A DNA stretch of 64,000 nt from Aldehydirespirator sp965261105 (GCA_965261105.1 CBDHCM010000006.1:682001-746000); one strand, 5' to 3'. Counted from the first letter of the stretch, positions 42,716 to 51,481 are shown. Notes: generated by a model not told the origin, from the sequence alone. Translations and numbers: made by a program.

Positions 42716-42876
42716 AATGGTTGGGCTGCTTGTGTGGCCTTGTGCAGGTACACGCTCAACTTGGGCGGCGTCGTTTGGGACATGTGTGTCAAGTTCTGGG
42801 ACATGTGTGCCAGATTGCTGGCACAGATGCGCCAACGTCGGTGGTGGCGAGGCTCAGGTCGTTATGGTTCGGGTCT
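42716..42876. promoter_or_regulatory. Divergent control region, cassette copy 1, with three tandem palindromic operators
   Basis: Three 16-bp sites of consensus TGGNACA-N2-TGTGCCA lie at 42776-42791, 42797-42812 and 42819-42834, spaced 21 and 22 bases. Each is an imperfect palindrome, and all lie on one helical face. The same block recurs at 51860-52004 and 54805-54965. A TTATGG box at 42862 precedes the GTG start of the HTH gene by a leaderless-type distance. The adjacent HTH regulator is the obvious candidate to bind here. Confidence 0.8.
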
Positions 42877-43581
42877 GTGGTTGGCGGCTTGTCGAGCGGT
42901 GTTGAGTCGGCGAGGGTTCATCTGGCTTGCGGGCGCATCGCCGGCGGGGCGCGCGCCATCGCGGAGGCCCACCGCTTCGGCGTGGCAGAGGGACCTCACT
43001 ACAGGCTGTGGGACGCGCAGTACCACGCCGAGGCCGTGCGCGTCTACGGCGAGTCGTTGCCTGGGTCCTACCAGCGCGACATCGCGTCGCTGTTCCACCA
43101 CAGCGCCGAAACGATGGCAGCACAGACCATCCCGGCGGTGCTGGCGGGGGACTGGGTGATCGTCACCGGCTACATGAGAAACGCGAGCACCGCGATCATG
43201 GACTGGCTCGCATCCCAGCCTGCGGAGCCGCCGACGCCGGGAGTTGTCGAGACGCCGCAGATCGATGACCGCACCCCGTTGGTGATCCGCTTCGACCGCT
43301 TGGCCGAACTGGCTGCCAGTGAGGGGGCCCGGCGTCTCGAGCAGGCCGCCGTCGCGGTGCAGCACCATATGGGCGCGCCTTCGGCGCTGGGGCTCGACGA
43401 ATCACAGCAGCGGCTGCTCAAGGCAGTCGCGTCGGGCGCCGCCATCGTCGATCTTGCCGACGAGCTCGGCTACTCGCGCCGTTCGATGTACCGCGAGCTA
43501 TCCAAACTGTGGAAGGCCCTCGGCGTGTCCGACCGCGTCCAGGCAATGCGCAAGGCCACCGCCGAGGGACTCCTCGACTGA
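42877..43581 (+). CDS. LuxR-type HTH regulator, cassette copy 1
   Basis: A 234-aa protein. The N-terminal region (ARVHLACGRIAGGARAIAEAHRFGVAEGPHYRLWDAQYHAEAVRVYGESL) is helical and unassigned. The C-terminal 60 residues, QQRLLKAVASGAAIVDLADELGYSRRSMYRELSKLWKALGVSDRVQAM, form a LuxR/GerE-like helix-turn-helix. I chose GTG 42877 because it aligns with the start of the paralogue at 54966, and both follow a -10-like TTATG box. Upstream frame extension would run through the operators. It probably controls the divergent protease/lipoprotein side and itself. Confidence 0.8.
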   Translation: MVGGLSSGVESARVHLACGRIAGGARAIAEAHRFGVAEGPHYRLWDAQYHAEAVRVYGESLPGSYQRDIASLFHHSAETMAAQTIPAVLAGDWVIVTGYMRNASTAIMDWLASQPAEPPTPGVVETPQIDDRTPLVIRFDRLAELAASEGARRLEQAAVAVQHHMGAPSALGLDESQQRLLKAVASGAAIVDLADELGYSRRSMYRELSKLWKALGVSDRVQAMRKATAEGLLD

Positions 43582-43653
43582 GGGGCCGCTGCCACAGAAG
43601 CCATGGCCCTTGAGACTGGCCCGCGCGCTGTGCCGGTGCGGGGCCCTCGGAGT

Positions 43654-44682
43654 TCAAGTGCTCGCCTCGGTTACTAGGTCGGCCAGCATCCGGCGCATCT
43701 CCAGGGTGATGCGGTCGGCTCTGGAGTGGTATTCCAGCGTGGGGACTAGCGGCACCGCCTTGGTGCCGATGCGCTGCAGGAGGGCGTTGTCCTCGGCGGC
43801 CACCGCCATCTGGAAGGCGACGGCCTCGGCGATGGGGCCGGGCTCGTCTTCAATGTCGTTGCGGTAGTCGGTGCAGTAGAGCCGGGTGGTGGCCGCGTCC
43901 ACCGGCTGGTGGCAGAAGCTGATGGTCAGCACCACGTTCTCCTCGGGGTAGCCGATGCGCAGGTATACGTGGTGGGGGGCGGTGAACACGAACAGCAGCT
44001 CCCGCTCCACCACCTTGTGGTCGCCGTCGGCGCCCATCGAGTCGGCCAGGGACTTGGTGAAGTGGCGGTGGCCGGCGGTGAAGCGCCAGCCGTCGCGCTG
44101 CATCTTGTAGTCGCGCACCAGCTTGTCGTCCTCGTCGCCGAAGGTGGCCAGATGCACGAACGGCAGATGGCCCAGATCGAGGAAGTTGTCGGCCATCTGA
44201 GCCGCCCCCGCGTTCCAGTCCGACGGCTCCAGCGGGCAGTTCACGAAGCCGGGGTCGTGGTGCTCGGGAACCTCCGGCAGCGGGGCGATGGGATCCTCCG
44301 GCGCCAGCCACACCAGATCCAGCGACTCGGCCACCCCCGCGGCCGCGGTGGCGCAGGCCCGCGCCGGTATGGGCAGGCCGGGATCCACCGCCGGTATCTC
44401 CACGCAGGTCCCGTCGGCTGAGAACCGGAAGCCGTGATAGGCGCAGCGCAGGGTGTCGCCCACGATGGTCCCCGCGCTCAGCGGCGAATAGCGGTGCGGG
44501 CAGGGGTCCCGCAGCGCGGCCAGCCGGCCTCCCAGCCGCACCAGGCACCAGCGCTCGCCCAGCAGGTCCACCGCCACCGGCTGGTCGTCGCCGACGTCCG
44601 CGCTGCGGGCCACCGGGTGCCAGCAGCGCCGCAGGGCCGGGTGCTCGTTGTCGATCCAGGAAGTGTTCCAGGAGGTGTTCAT
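43654..44682 (-). CDS. Rieske-type oxygenase, terminal component
   Basis: A 342-aa protein with a Rieske [2Fe-2S] motif (CPHRYSPLSAGTIVGDTLRCAYHG, C-x-H and C-x2-H ligands) near residue 60. A mononuclear iron site follows, DNFLDLGHLPFVH near 165, as in vanillate demethylase/phthalate dioxygenase-like single-component oxygenases. The substrate is unknown. It sits head-to-tail behind two amidohydrolase genes (24 bases after the first), so it may oxidise a product of amide or ring-imine hydrolysis. Confidence 0.85.
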   Translation of the reverse strand: MNTSWNTSWIDNEHPALRRCWHPVARSADVGDDQPVAVDLLGERWCLVRLGGRLAALRDPCPHRYSPLSAGTIVGDTLRCAYHGFRFSADGTCVEIPAVDPGLPIPARACATAAAGVAESLDLVWLAPEDPIAPLPEVPEHHDPGFVNCPLEPSDWNAGAAQMADNFLDLGHLPFVHLATFGDEDDKLVRDYKMQRDGWRFTAGHRHFTKSLADSMGADGDHKVVERELLFVFTAPHHVYLRIGYPEENVVLTISFCHQPVDAATTRLYCTDYRNDIEDEPGPIAEAVAFQMAVAAEDNALLQRIGTKAVPLVPTLEYHSRADRITLEMRRMLADLVTEAST

Positions 44683-44705
44683 CGGGCTGCTCCTGCCTTG
44701 GGGCC

Positions 44706-46208
44706 TCAGTCGTCAGGATTGCCGGCGTGCGGGAAGGCCGGCGTGATCGCGGCCAGCCGCTCCACGGGGGCGGGCTGGGCCATGGCGTGGTCGTGGACCT
44801 CGGTGAGCACGTCGAGGTAGCGGTCATAGAAGGCTTGGCGTTCGGGCAGGCCCTCATGGATGCGCCGCTGCAGGTCGCGGGACCGCTCGGCCATGTGGTC
44901 GTCGTCGACGCGGGTCGACCGGCCCTCGGCCACCATCACCTCGCCGTCGACGATGACGGTGTGCACCGACTCTCCGTGCTCGGCCAGCACCAGGCTCGCC
45001 ACCAGGCCCTCGGCATGCACTGGCACATGGCGCTCGGTGTTCAGCAGCACGATGTCGGCCGCGCTCCCTGGCTGCAGGTCGCCAATGGGCTGGTTCAGCG
45101 CAGCGGCCCCACCCCGCAGGCCCATCTGCCAGATGGTGCGAGGCTGCGGCCAGCGCAGGTGCGACCCGTGCAGCGTCTGGATCAGAGTCGCGAACTTCAT
45201 GGCCTCGAACATGTTCTGGTTGTCGTTGGAGGCTGCGCCGTCCGCACCCAGCGCCATGCTCACGCCGCCCTCGAGCAGGTCGGCCACGGGCAGGATCCCC
45301 GACCCGCATCTCAGGTTCGACACCGGGTTGTGCACGACCGTGGCGCCGCAGCGGCGCACCGCCGAGAACTCGTCGGGGTCCATCCACACGCAGTGGGCCA
45401 GGCTCGACCCCGGATACAGCAGACCCAGGTCCTCCAAGTACGACACGCTGGAGCGCCCGTAGCGCTCGAGGTTGGCCGCAATCTGGGTTCTCGTCTCCAG
45501 CATGTGGGTGTGGAACCCCGCGCCGCGCTCGCGGGCCAGGCGGGCCAGTCCGTCCATCAGCTTGTGGCTGCAGCGCTGCGGGGCGGAGGGCCCCACCATC
45601 GGGGTGAGCCGGGAGTGGGCGCCCTGCCAGCGGTCGAAGAACCCGGCCATGGACGCCAGGAGCCCGTCCGGGTCGAACGGGTCGCCCAGCGGTTCGGGCT
45701 TGGGCCCCGACGCGCCCTCGAACGACATCGTGTCGAAGATGTCGAGATCGCCGATCATGGGGGCCAGCCCGGCCCGCATCCCGGCGTCGGCGTAGGCGCT
45801 CATGATGGCCTCGGAGTAGTTCTCGAAGTCCCATGGCGGCACCCAGCCGTGGTCGAGCACCGCGGTGCAGCCCGATTCGAGCATCTCCAGCGCCCCGGCC
45901 ATGGCCAGCGTGTAGCCGTCGTCCGCGGAGACGGAGATGTTCCCGAACACGACCCACATCAGCCACAGGTCCAGCGGCAGGTTGGGGGCCACGCCCCGGT
46001 CGAGGTTCTGGCCGGAGTGGGTGTGGGCGTTGATCAGGCCCGGCATGGCCACCATGTCCGCGGCGTCGATCACCCGGGCCGATCCGGGTCGCAGTCCCGG
46101 GCCGATCTCTGTGATCGTGCCGCCCTCGGTCCTGATGTCGGCCTCCCGCAGCGGGCCGTCGGCGTCGAGGATCGTCGCCCCCCGCACCAGGAGCTCCGAA
46201 GCGCTCAT
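44706..46208 (-). CDS. Amidohydrolase-family enzyme (cytosine/atrazine-chlorohydrolase type)
   Basis: A 500-aa amidohydrolase with MPGLINAHTHSGQNLDRG (metal HxH), GFHTHMLET, and LGADGAASNDNQNMFEAMK (metal Asp), typical of TrzN/SsnA/guanine-deaminase relatives. It would remove an amino or other group from a heterocycle or open an amide. I chose ATG 46208, following GGGGAG; an ATG at 46247 adds 13 Pro-rich residues. It shares an operon with a second amidohydrolase of the same superfamily and the Rieske gene. Confidence 0.85.
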   Translation of the reverse strand: MSASELLVRGATILDADGPLREADIRTEGGTITEIGPGLRPGSARVIDAADMVAMPGLINAHTHSGQNLDRGVAPNLPLDLWLMWVVFGNISVSADDGYTLAMAGALEMLESGCTAVLDHGWVPPWDFENYSEAIMSAYADAGMRAGLAPMIGDLDIFDTMSFEGASGPKPEPLGDPFDPDGLLASMAGFFDRWQGAHSRLTPMVGPSAPQRCSHKLMDGLARLARERGAGFHTHMLETRTQIAANLERYGRSSVSYLEDLGLLYPGSSLAHCVWMDPDEFSAVRRCGATVVHNPVSNLRCGSGILPVADLLEGGVSMALGADGAASNDNQNMFEAMKFATLIQTLHGSHLRWPQPRTIWQMGLRGGAAALNQPIGDLQPGSAADIVLLNTERHVPVHAEGLVASLVLAEHGESVHTVIVDGEVMVAEGRSTRVDDDHMAERSRDLQRRIHEGLPERQAFYDRYLDVLTEVHDHAMAQPAPVERLAAITPAFPHAGNPDD

Positions 46209-46260
46209 GGCTGGCGGCTCCCCAGGGCTTTGTGGCGTCGGGGGCATCGAGGCCGGCCCA

Positions 46261-47679
46261 TCACAGATAGTTGACGTTGGTGCCGAGCTGCACGTAGCGG
46301 CGGGGCGCCATCTCGGCGATCATCCGGGCCCCAAGCTCCTCGGCCTCGTCGAGGAGCTCCTCCTCGTCGATGGTCAGCAGCCGGCCCTCGTGCATCACCA
46401 GCCGGCCGGCCACGATCGTTGACTCGGCATCGGTGCCCACCCCGTAGCGCACCAGGGTGGCCACCGGGTCCGTCGAGGGGGTGAGCCGCAGGTTGTTGGC
46501 GTCGACAACGGTGATGTCGGCGGCCTTGCCCGGCTCCAGCGACCCGATCTCGTCGTCCCACAGCAGCAGCCGGGCCGCGTCGATGGTGCCCATCTCAAAG
46601 GCGTCGTTGCACGAGAACCCGTACGGATCGAACAGCGGCATGGCCGCCTGGTTGTGCATGATGTGGGCGATCCGCATCAGCTTCAGCACGTCGTTGATGA
46701 TGGTGTCGCAGCCCAGCCCGACGGTGATGCCCCGGGCCCGCATCAGCGGCACCCGGGTGACCGCCGACATGATGTCGGTGCACACCACCGGGGCGTGGGC
46801 CAGCTTGGCCCCGGCCGCGGCCATCAGGTCGATCTCGCGGTCGCTGGTGAGCATCGCGTGGATGGCCACCAGCCGCTCGGTCAGCGCGCCGATCGAGGCC
46901 AGGTGCTCCAGGGGCCTGTGCCCGAACAGCGACACGCTCAGCTCGATCTCCTCGCGGTCGCGGTTGATGTGGGTCATCACCCCCGTGCCCCACTGCCGGG
47001 CCAGCTCGTCGGTGGCCAGGTAGCGCTCGTCCGAGCAGGACGGCACGCCCAGGTTGTGGACCCAGGGCCGCAGCCGCCCCTCGCCCCGCTCGAACCACTT
47101 GGCGAAGAAGTCCTCGGTGTAGGCCAGGTCGTCGGCCAGAGCGGCCGGGTCGTCGCGGTACCACGACCTCTCGGTGATCTGCTCGTAGTTGCCGGCCAGC
47201 CGGGACTCCCGGTCCCACACGCCCCGGGCCAGCGCGCAGCGGATGCCTGTCTCCATCACCGTCTCGGCGATGGGCTCCTCGTGGGCGACGGTGCAGGTGG
47301 TCTCGGTCATGGTGGTCACGCCGGCCCGCAGCAGCTGGGCGAAGGCCACCCGGGCGCTGACCCGCACATCGTCGGTGCTCTGGATGGCCTCAGCCGGGAT
47401 GTAGATGCGGTAGATGTTGGGGAAGTCCTCCACCGTGCTCTCCCGGCACAGGGCCTGCGCGATGTGGTTGTGGCAGTCGATCAGCCCCGGGATCACGTAG
47501 CGGCGCGTCCCGCCGATCCGGCGGGCATCGGGGTGGCGGGCCCGCAGCTCGGCCGCGTCGCCCACTTCGGCTATCCGGTCGGAGGCCACGGCCACCGCGC
47601 CGCCGGCGATGACCCGCCGCTCGGGATCCATGGTCACCACCGTGCCCTCGATCAGCAGCGACACCGGCTCGGCTGTCAT
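46261..47679 (-). CDS. Amidohydrolase-family enzyme, second copy
   Basis: A 472-aa amidohydrolase with VIPGLIDCHNHIAQALCRES (HxH), GVMTHINRDREE, and VGLGCDTIINDVLKLMR (metal Asp). Its N-terminal beta-sandwich is LLIEGTVVTMDPERRVIAGGAVAV. I chose ATG 47679, because it overlaps the stop of the upstream 83-aa gene (ATGA); an ATG at 47706 would need a 31-base overlap. It is only distantly similar to the neighbouring amidohydrolase, so two sequential hydrolytic steps are likely. Confidence 0.85.
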   Translation of the reverse strand: MTAEPVSLLIEGTVVTMDPERRVIAGGAVAVASDRIAEVGDAAELRARHPDARRIGGTRRYVIPGLIDCHNHIAQALCRESTVEDFPNIYRIYIPAEAIQSTDDVRVSARVAFAQLLRAGVTTMTETTCTVAHEEPIAETVMETGIRCALARGVWDRESRLAGNYEQITERSWYRDDPAALADDLAYTEDFFAKWFERGEGRLRPWVHNLGVPSCSDERYLATDELARQWGTGVMTHINRDREEIELSVSLFGHRPLEHLASIGALTERLVAIHAMLTSDREIDLMAAAGAKLAHAPVVCTDIMSAVTRVPLMRARGITVGLGCDTIINDVLKLMRIAHIMHNQAAMPLFDPYGFSCNDAFEMGTIDAARLLLWDDEIGSLEPGKAADITVVDANNLRLTPSTDPVATLVRYGVGTDAESTIVAGRLVMHEGRLLTIDEEELLDEAEELGARMIAEMAPRRYVQLGTNVNYL

Positions 47680-47927
47680 GTCGTCGGTTTGGCTGTCTCC
47701 GTCCATGGCACTCCTCTCGTGGGTGTGGCAGCGTCGTGGCCGTGTTCGTCGGTGTCGAGCGCCGCGATGAACTGGGCCAGCTCTGCGCCGCCGATCTTCA
47801 GCTTGTGCTCGGCGGCAGGGTAGACGCCGGACTCCACGTCGGCCCGGTACAGGACGAAGATGTCGGTCAGCTGGCCTTTTCCCTTGCCGGCGATGAGCTC
47901 CGCGACGGTTGGCTTGGCCCGTGTCAT
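47676..47927 (-). CDS. Small protein coupled to the amidohydrolase gene
   Basis: An 83-aa product, MTRAKPTVAELIAGKGKGQLTDIFVLYRADVESG..., beginning with a helix-KGKGQLT block. This loosely recalls the N-terminus of PanB/isocitrate-lyase-superfamily enzymes, but the protein is far too short for that fold. It ends in a Thr/Pro-rich tail. Its TGA overlaps the ATG of the amidohydrolase, so it is translated with it. Its function is unknown; it may be a truncated enzyme or a small accessory subunit. Confidence 0.6.
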   Translation of the reverse strand: MTRAKPTVAELIAGKGKGQLTDIFVLYRADVESGVYPAAEHKLKIGGAELAQFIAALDTDEHGHDAATPTRGVPWTETAKPTT

Positions 47928-47948
47928 GCCCTCAGACAACCACAAGAC

Positions 47949-47963
47949 TTTGATAGGATCAAA
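47949..47963. promoter_or_regulatory. Palindromic operator TTTGAT-AGG-ATCAAA
   Basis: A perfect 6+3+6 palindrome sits midway between the divergent starts of the small amidohydrolase-operon gene (47927) and the aldo/keto reductase gene (47972). The same palindrome with a different spacer occurs at 62837-62851 ahead of the ABC/Rieske operon. A dimeric regulator acting on both operons is likely. The nearby DtxR-family protein and the XRE-cupin protein are candidates. Confidence 0.6.
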
Positions 47964-47971
47964 CACGCTCC

Positions 47972-48907
47972 ATGCAGGATCCCCTGGACAAGATAGGCCT
48001 GGGACGGACCGGTCTCGTGGTGCGCCGGCTGGCGATGGGGACCGCCCCGCTGGCCTCGATCTTCTGGGGCAACGATGCCGGCACGGCCGTGAAGACCGCG
48101 GCCCGGGCCCTCGAGTTGGGCGTCGGGTTCTTCGACACCGCCCCCTTCTACGGTCTGGGCGAGGCCGAGCGCCGTGTGGGCCGAGCCCTGGCTGCGGCGC
48201 CTCTCGGGCCGCGTCCGGTCATCGCCACCAAGGCCGGCCGACTGCTGACGCGGGGCCCCGACGGCTCGGTCGACGCGCACTTCGACTTCAGCTACGACGC
48301 CGTCATGCAGTCACTGGAGTCGAGCCTGGAGCGCCTCGGGGTGGACCGGGTCGACATCGTGCACATCCACGACCCCGACGACCATGTGCATGAGGCGCTG
48401 GAGGGCACCTACCCGGCGCTGGTGGCGCTTCGGGAGCAGGGCGTGATCGCCGCGGTGTCGCTTGGCACCAACTCGGTCGCCACCGCGGCCGTCTTCCTGG
48501 AGCGGGCCGACCTCGACTGCATGCTGGTGGCCGGCCGCTACACACTGCTCGACCGCTCCGCCACCGAGCTGATCGACGCCTGCGCCCGGCGGGGCGTGGC
48601 GTACCTGGCCGCGGGCGTGTTCAACAGCGGTGTGCTGGCCCGCCCCCTGGCTGGCTCCTGGTACGACTACGGCCCCGCCTCGGAGGAGACGCTGGCGCGG
48701 GCCGCGGCCATCGACACGGTGTGCCAGCAACACGGCGTGTCACTGCGAGCGGCAGCAGTCAACTTCCCACTGACCCACCCTGCGGTCGCCTCCGTCGTGG
48801 TCGGGATGGCAGCGCCCGCGGAGGTGGACGAGAATCTGGCCGCCCTGCGGGCCCGCGTGCCCGACGATCTGTGGCTGGAGCTGCAGGGAATGGAGCTGCA
48901 ACCATGA
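47972..48907 (+). CDS. Aldo/keto reductase
   Basis: A 311-aa TIM-barrel oxidoreductase with GLGRTGLVVRRLAMGTAPL, FFDTAPFYGLGEAERRVGRAL (catalytic Asp and Tyr), RPVIATKAG (Lys) and VDIVHIHDPD (His). It resembles D-threo-aldose/L-fucose dehydrogenase-like members that oxidise or reduce sugars with NAD(P). Its stop overlaps a chain of mini-cistrons leading to an enolase-superfamily gene, so the two enzymes should act in one catabolic pathway, perhaps for an acid sugar. Confidence 0.9.
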   Translation: MQDPLDKIGLGRTGLVVRRLAMGTAPLASIFWGNDAGTAVKTAARALELGVGFFDTAPFYGLGEAERRVGRALAAAPLGPRPVIATKAGRLLTRGPDGSVDAHFDFSYDAVMQSLESSLERLGVDRVDIVHIHDPDDHVHEALEGTYPALVALREQGVIAAVSLGTNSVATAAVFLERADLDCMLVAGRYTLLDRSATELIDACARRGVAYLAAGVFNSGVLARPLAGSWYDYGPASEETLARAAAIDTVCQQHGVSLRAAAVNFPLTHPAVASVVVGMAAPAEVDENLAALRARVPDDLWLELQGMELQP

Positions 48908-49028
48908 GGGAGCGACCTCTCATGACGGAGCGACGAGCATGAGGGAGCGATCGACCATGACGGAGCGACGAGCATGAGGGAGCGATCGACCATGACGGAG
49001 CGACGAGCATGACGGAGCTGCAAGCATG
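48904..49028 (+). repeat. Chain of 36-bp repeats forming coupled mini-cistrons
   Basis: Between the aldo/keto reductase stop and the racemase start, units with GACGGAGCGACGAGCATGA and GGGAGCGATCGACCATGA alternate two to three times. Each unit holds a GGAG box, an ATG, and an ATGA stop/start overlap, so a ribosome ending the reductase could restart on tiny frames (MREERPL.., MRERSTMTERRA, MTELQA) until the ATG at 49026. The repeats may preserve translational coupling, or may be simple slippage of a short coupling region. Confidence 0.75.
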
Positions 49029-50216
49029 AGAATCGAGAGCGTGCGGGCGGTGCTCGCCGGCTACCGCAAGATCGACCCCGACATGGAGCGCAGCTTCGCG
49101 CTGGTGCGCATCGAGACCGACGATGGCACCGTGGGCTGGGGCGAGTCGTCCACCAACTGGGGCCACTCCTACCCCACGGTGTTCCGGGCCGCGGTGGACG
49201 ACGTGTGCTCGCGGCACCTGGAGGGACGGGACCCGCTGGCCATACGCGACCGGGTCGCCGACCTTCAGGTGGCCCTCGACGGCTATCTCGGCTGGGAGGG
49301 CCTCAGCAGCCAGACCATCGGCGCGGTGGAGATCGCCCTGTGGGACATCCTCGGCAAGACCCTCGGCGCCCCGGTGCACCAGCTGCTGGGCGGCAGCGCC
49401 CACCCGATCCCGCTGTACGGCACCGGCACGACGATGTTCGAGGAGAGCGCCCAGTGGCACGCCCACTACTTCGACCAGTGCATGGCTCTCGGCTTCGCGG
49501 GCGTCAAGGTGCGTCTGGGCCGCACTATCGACGGCGACGAGGAGGCCGTGGCCACCGTGCGGGAGCACATAGGCGCCGACAAGCTGATGGGCGTCGACTC
49601 GTACTGGTTCCACGACCCGGACTCGGCCATCGAGCTGTGCCGCCGGATCGCCCCCTACGGCATCCACTTCTTCGAGGAGCCGGTGCCCCAGTACCAGATC
49701 GAGGGCCTGGAGCGGCTGCAGCACAACTCGGCAATCCGGGTGGCGGTGGGGGAGCGGGTCTACTCGCCCCGCATGTACGCCGAGTTGGCCCGGCGCGACG
49801 CGGCCCGAGTCTTCGAGCCCGACGCCTCGCTCACCGGCGGGATCCTCAACTGCCTGGAGATCGTCGGGATAGCGGCCCGGTCCTCCATCGAGGTCATCCC
49901 CCACGTCGGCGGGCCGACGGTGGTGGGGCTGGCCGCCAACCTGCACTGGGCCACCGCGGCGAGGGTGCGGCTGTGCGAGTACGACATCGACCCCCACCAG
50001 CCCATGATCACCGACATCGGCCACAACCCGGGCCTGGCCCTCACCGACCTGGCCGGGGGGCACATCACCGCGCCGACCGGGCCGGGCTTGGGCGTGGACG
50101 TGGACGAGGAGAAGCTGGCCGCACACCCGTACCGCGAGGGCGACACCTACGCCGAGCTGTTCCCCGAGCACGAGTCGGGCCGCACCGCGGCCAGCGCCGG
50201 GCCGTCCGACGGCTGA
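49026..50216 (+). CDS. Mandelate racemase/muconate-lactonising enzyme family protein
   Basis: A 396-aa enolase-superfamily enzyme. The N-terminal capping domain is followed by a barrel with GVKVRLG (general base Lys), metal ligands in MGVDSYW, FFEEPVP and VGERVYS, and VIPHVGGP (His on the far side). It should abstract a proton alpha to a carboxylate, for example dehydrating an acid sugar. The family is intact and of normal length. It is coupled to the reductase through repeated mini-cistrons and is followed by an XRE-cupin regulator. Confidence 0.9.
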   Translation: MRIESVRAVLAGYRKIDPDMERSFALVRIETDDGTVGWGESSTNWGHSYPTVFRAAVDDVCSRHLEGRDPLAIRDRVADLQVALDGYLGWEGLSSQTIGAVEIALWDILGKTLGAPVHQLLGGSAHPIPLYGTGTTMFEESAQWHAHYFDQCMALGFAGVKVRLGRTIDGDEEAVATVREHIGADKLMGVDSYWFHDPDSAIELCRRIAPYGIHFFEEPVPQYQIEGLERLQHNSAIRVAVGERVYSPRMYAELARRDAARVFEPDASLTGGILNCLEIVGIAARSSIEVIPHVGGPTVVGLAANLHWATAARVRLCEYDIDPHQPMITDIGHNPGLALTDLAGGHITAPTGPGLGVDVDEEKLAAHPYREGDTYAELFPEHESGRTAASAGPSDG

Positions 50217-50256
50217 TCCGCGGGGACCGAACGCTCCCGCTAGTAGCTTCACCCCG

Positions 50257-50868
50257 ATGGCCGCCACCGCCCAGCCCCAGCCGCAGCCCCGCCGCGACCA
50301 CGACACCCGCGCTCTGGAGGAGCTGGGTCAGGCGGTGCGAAGCCGCCGCAACCAGCTCGGCCTGACGCTGAGCCAGGTGGCGGACCGAGCCGGCCTGTCG
50401 GTTCCGTTCCTCAGCCAGGTGGAGACCAGCTTCGCGGCCCCCAGCCTTACGTCGCTGTTCGCCATCGCCAGGGTGCTGGAGACCACCCCCGAGCGGCTGC
50501 TGGCCGGCCCGGTGTCAGCCGACGTGGTCGTGACGCACCGCGAAGAGGGCCCGCGCTACGACATCACCGACGCCCCCCAGACCGCGTTCCGCCGCCAGCT
50601 CACCGGCCTCGACGAGCCGTTCAGCGCGGCCGAGTACGTGGTCGAGCCCAGCTCGCAGCTCGGCGGGTTCTTCGCCTCGGAGGGCCGGGAGATGATCCAC
50701 GTCACCCAGGGCATGCTGGCCGTGGACCTCGACGACGCCGACGGCCACATAGTCACCCACCGGCTGACCGCGGGCGACACCATGATCTACTCCACCGCCA
50801 CCCGCCACCGCTGGCACCACCTAGGCGCCGAGACCACCCGCTTCGTCCACGTCTCCGCCCCCGGCTAG
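50257..50868 (+). CDS. XRE-family regulator with cupin domain
   Basis: This 203-aa protein has an N-terminal helix-turn-helix (LGQAVRSRRNQLGLTLSQVADRAGLSVPFLSQVETSFAAPSLTSLFAIARVL). A C-terminal cupin barrel carries GREMIHVTQGMLAVDLDD and RLTAGDTMIYSTATRHRWHHLG, whose His residues could bind metal or ligand. Such proteins commonly repress neighbouring catabolic genes until a pathway metabolite binds. It lies 40 bases after the racemase gene with no clear ribosome-binding site. Confidence 0.9.
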   Translation: MAATAQPQPQPRRDHDTRALEELGQAVRSRRNQLGLTLSQVADRAGLSVPFLSQVETSFAAPSLTSLFAIARVLETTPERLLAGPVSADVVVTHREEGPRYDITDAPQTAFRRQLTGLDEPFSAAEYVVEPSSQLGGFFASEGREMIHVTQGMLAVDLDDADGHIVTHRLTAGDTMIYSTATRHRWHHLGAETTRFVHVSAPG

Positions 50869-50924
50869 CCCCGCCAGGCGCTGGCCTGCGGGCGTGGCGG
50901 GCCGTTGACCGCGCCGGGTCCACG

Positions 50925-51114
50925 CAGTGCATGCGAAATGGAGGTGCACTGATGGGTCAACGGGCGACGCGTGGGCACACGCCGAGCTTCGCGACCGCGA
51001 TGCCGTCGGGTGCTCGGTGTCGAAGACCAGGCTGGCGAGCCGCTGCGGGTGCGCATCCGCCGTCGGGCGCCGAGACCGGGCTGCGGGGTTTGCGGCGGGC
51101 CGTTGTGCGCCGCT
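50925..51114 (+). other. Possible fragment of an ISL3-type transposase N-terminus
   Basis: This gene-free stretch encodes, with one frame change, the pieces AELRDRDAVGCSV and VEDQAGEPLRVRIRRRAPRPGCGVCGGPL. They resemble the zinc-finger start of ISL3 transposases (R-RRR-P-C-x2-C). It is short and damaged, and the similarity could be chance. Confidence 0.2.
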
Positions 51115-51468
51115 TCATGGCGAGGTCCCTGTCACCGAGCGAACGATCGCGATCACCACCGTGACCAGCACCAGGCCGGACACAGCCAGAAAGCCGATCC
51201 TGATGAACTGCTGCAGTCCTAAGAGCGTCGGGTTCGCGTCGTCGGTCGTGTCCCTCGGCTGGCGGATACCCCTCCACGGCGGTGTCCAGGGCACCTCGGC
51301 ATCCGGCCACTTGCGAGAGAAAATCCGCATAGACAGCAGGCTGAACGGCACGAACAGCACGGAGCTGTAAAAGAGGTTGGCGCCCAGCACTGCCACAGCG
51401 GTCCAATAGGCCGCGATCGCGGCCGCATGTGCAACTAGGAACATGGCGATGGCATGCCGTCGTGTCAT
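51115..51468 (-). CDS. Small membrane protein
   Basis: A 117-aa protein with three hydrophobic segments: MFLVAHAAAIAAYWTAVAVLG, FYSSVLFVPFSLLSM and IGFLAVSGLVLVTVVIAIV. A cytoplasmic or external Pro/Trp-rich loop separates the second and third. No family was recognised. It follows the 116-aa gene by 13 bases and belongs to the transcription unit that takes the place of the protease in repeat cassette copy 2. Confidence 0.6.
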   Translation of the reverse strand: MTRRHAIAMFLVAHAAAIAAYWTAVAVLGANLFYSSVLFVPFSLLSMRIFSRKWPDAEVPWTPPWRGIRQPRDTTDDANPTLLGLQQFIRIGFLAVSGLVLVTVVIAIVRSVTGTSP

Positions 51469-51481
51469 GGCCGTCTTATCT

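Noticed and set aside
42703..42876. Long N-terminal extensions of the HTH regulators through the control region
   Set aside because: They would translate the operator repeats. Starts at 42877 and 54966 give equal-length paralogues behind -10-like boxes.
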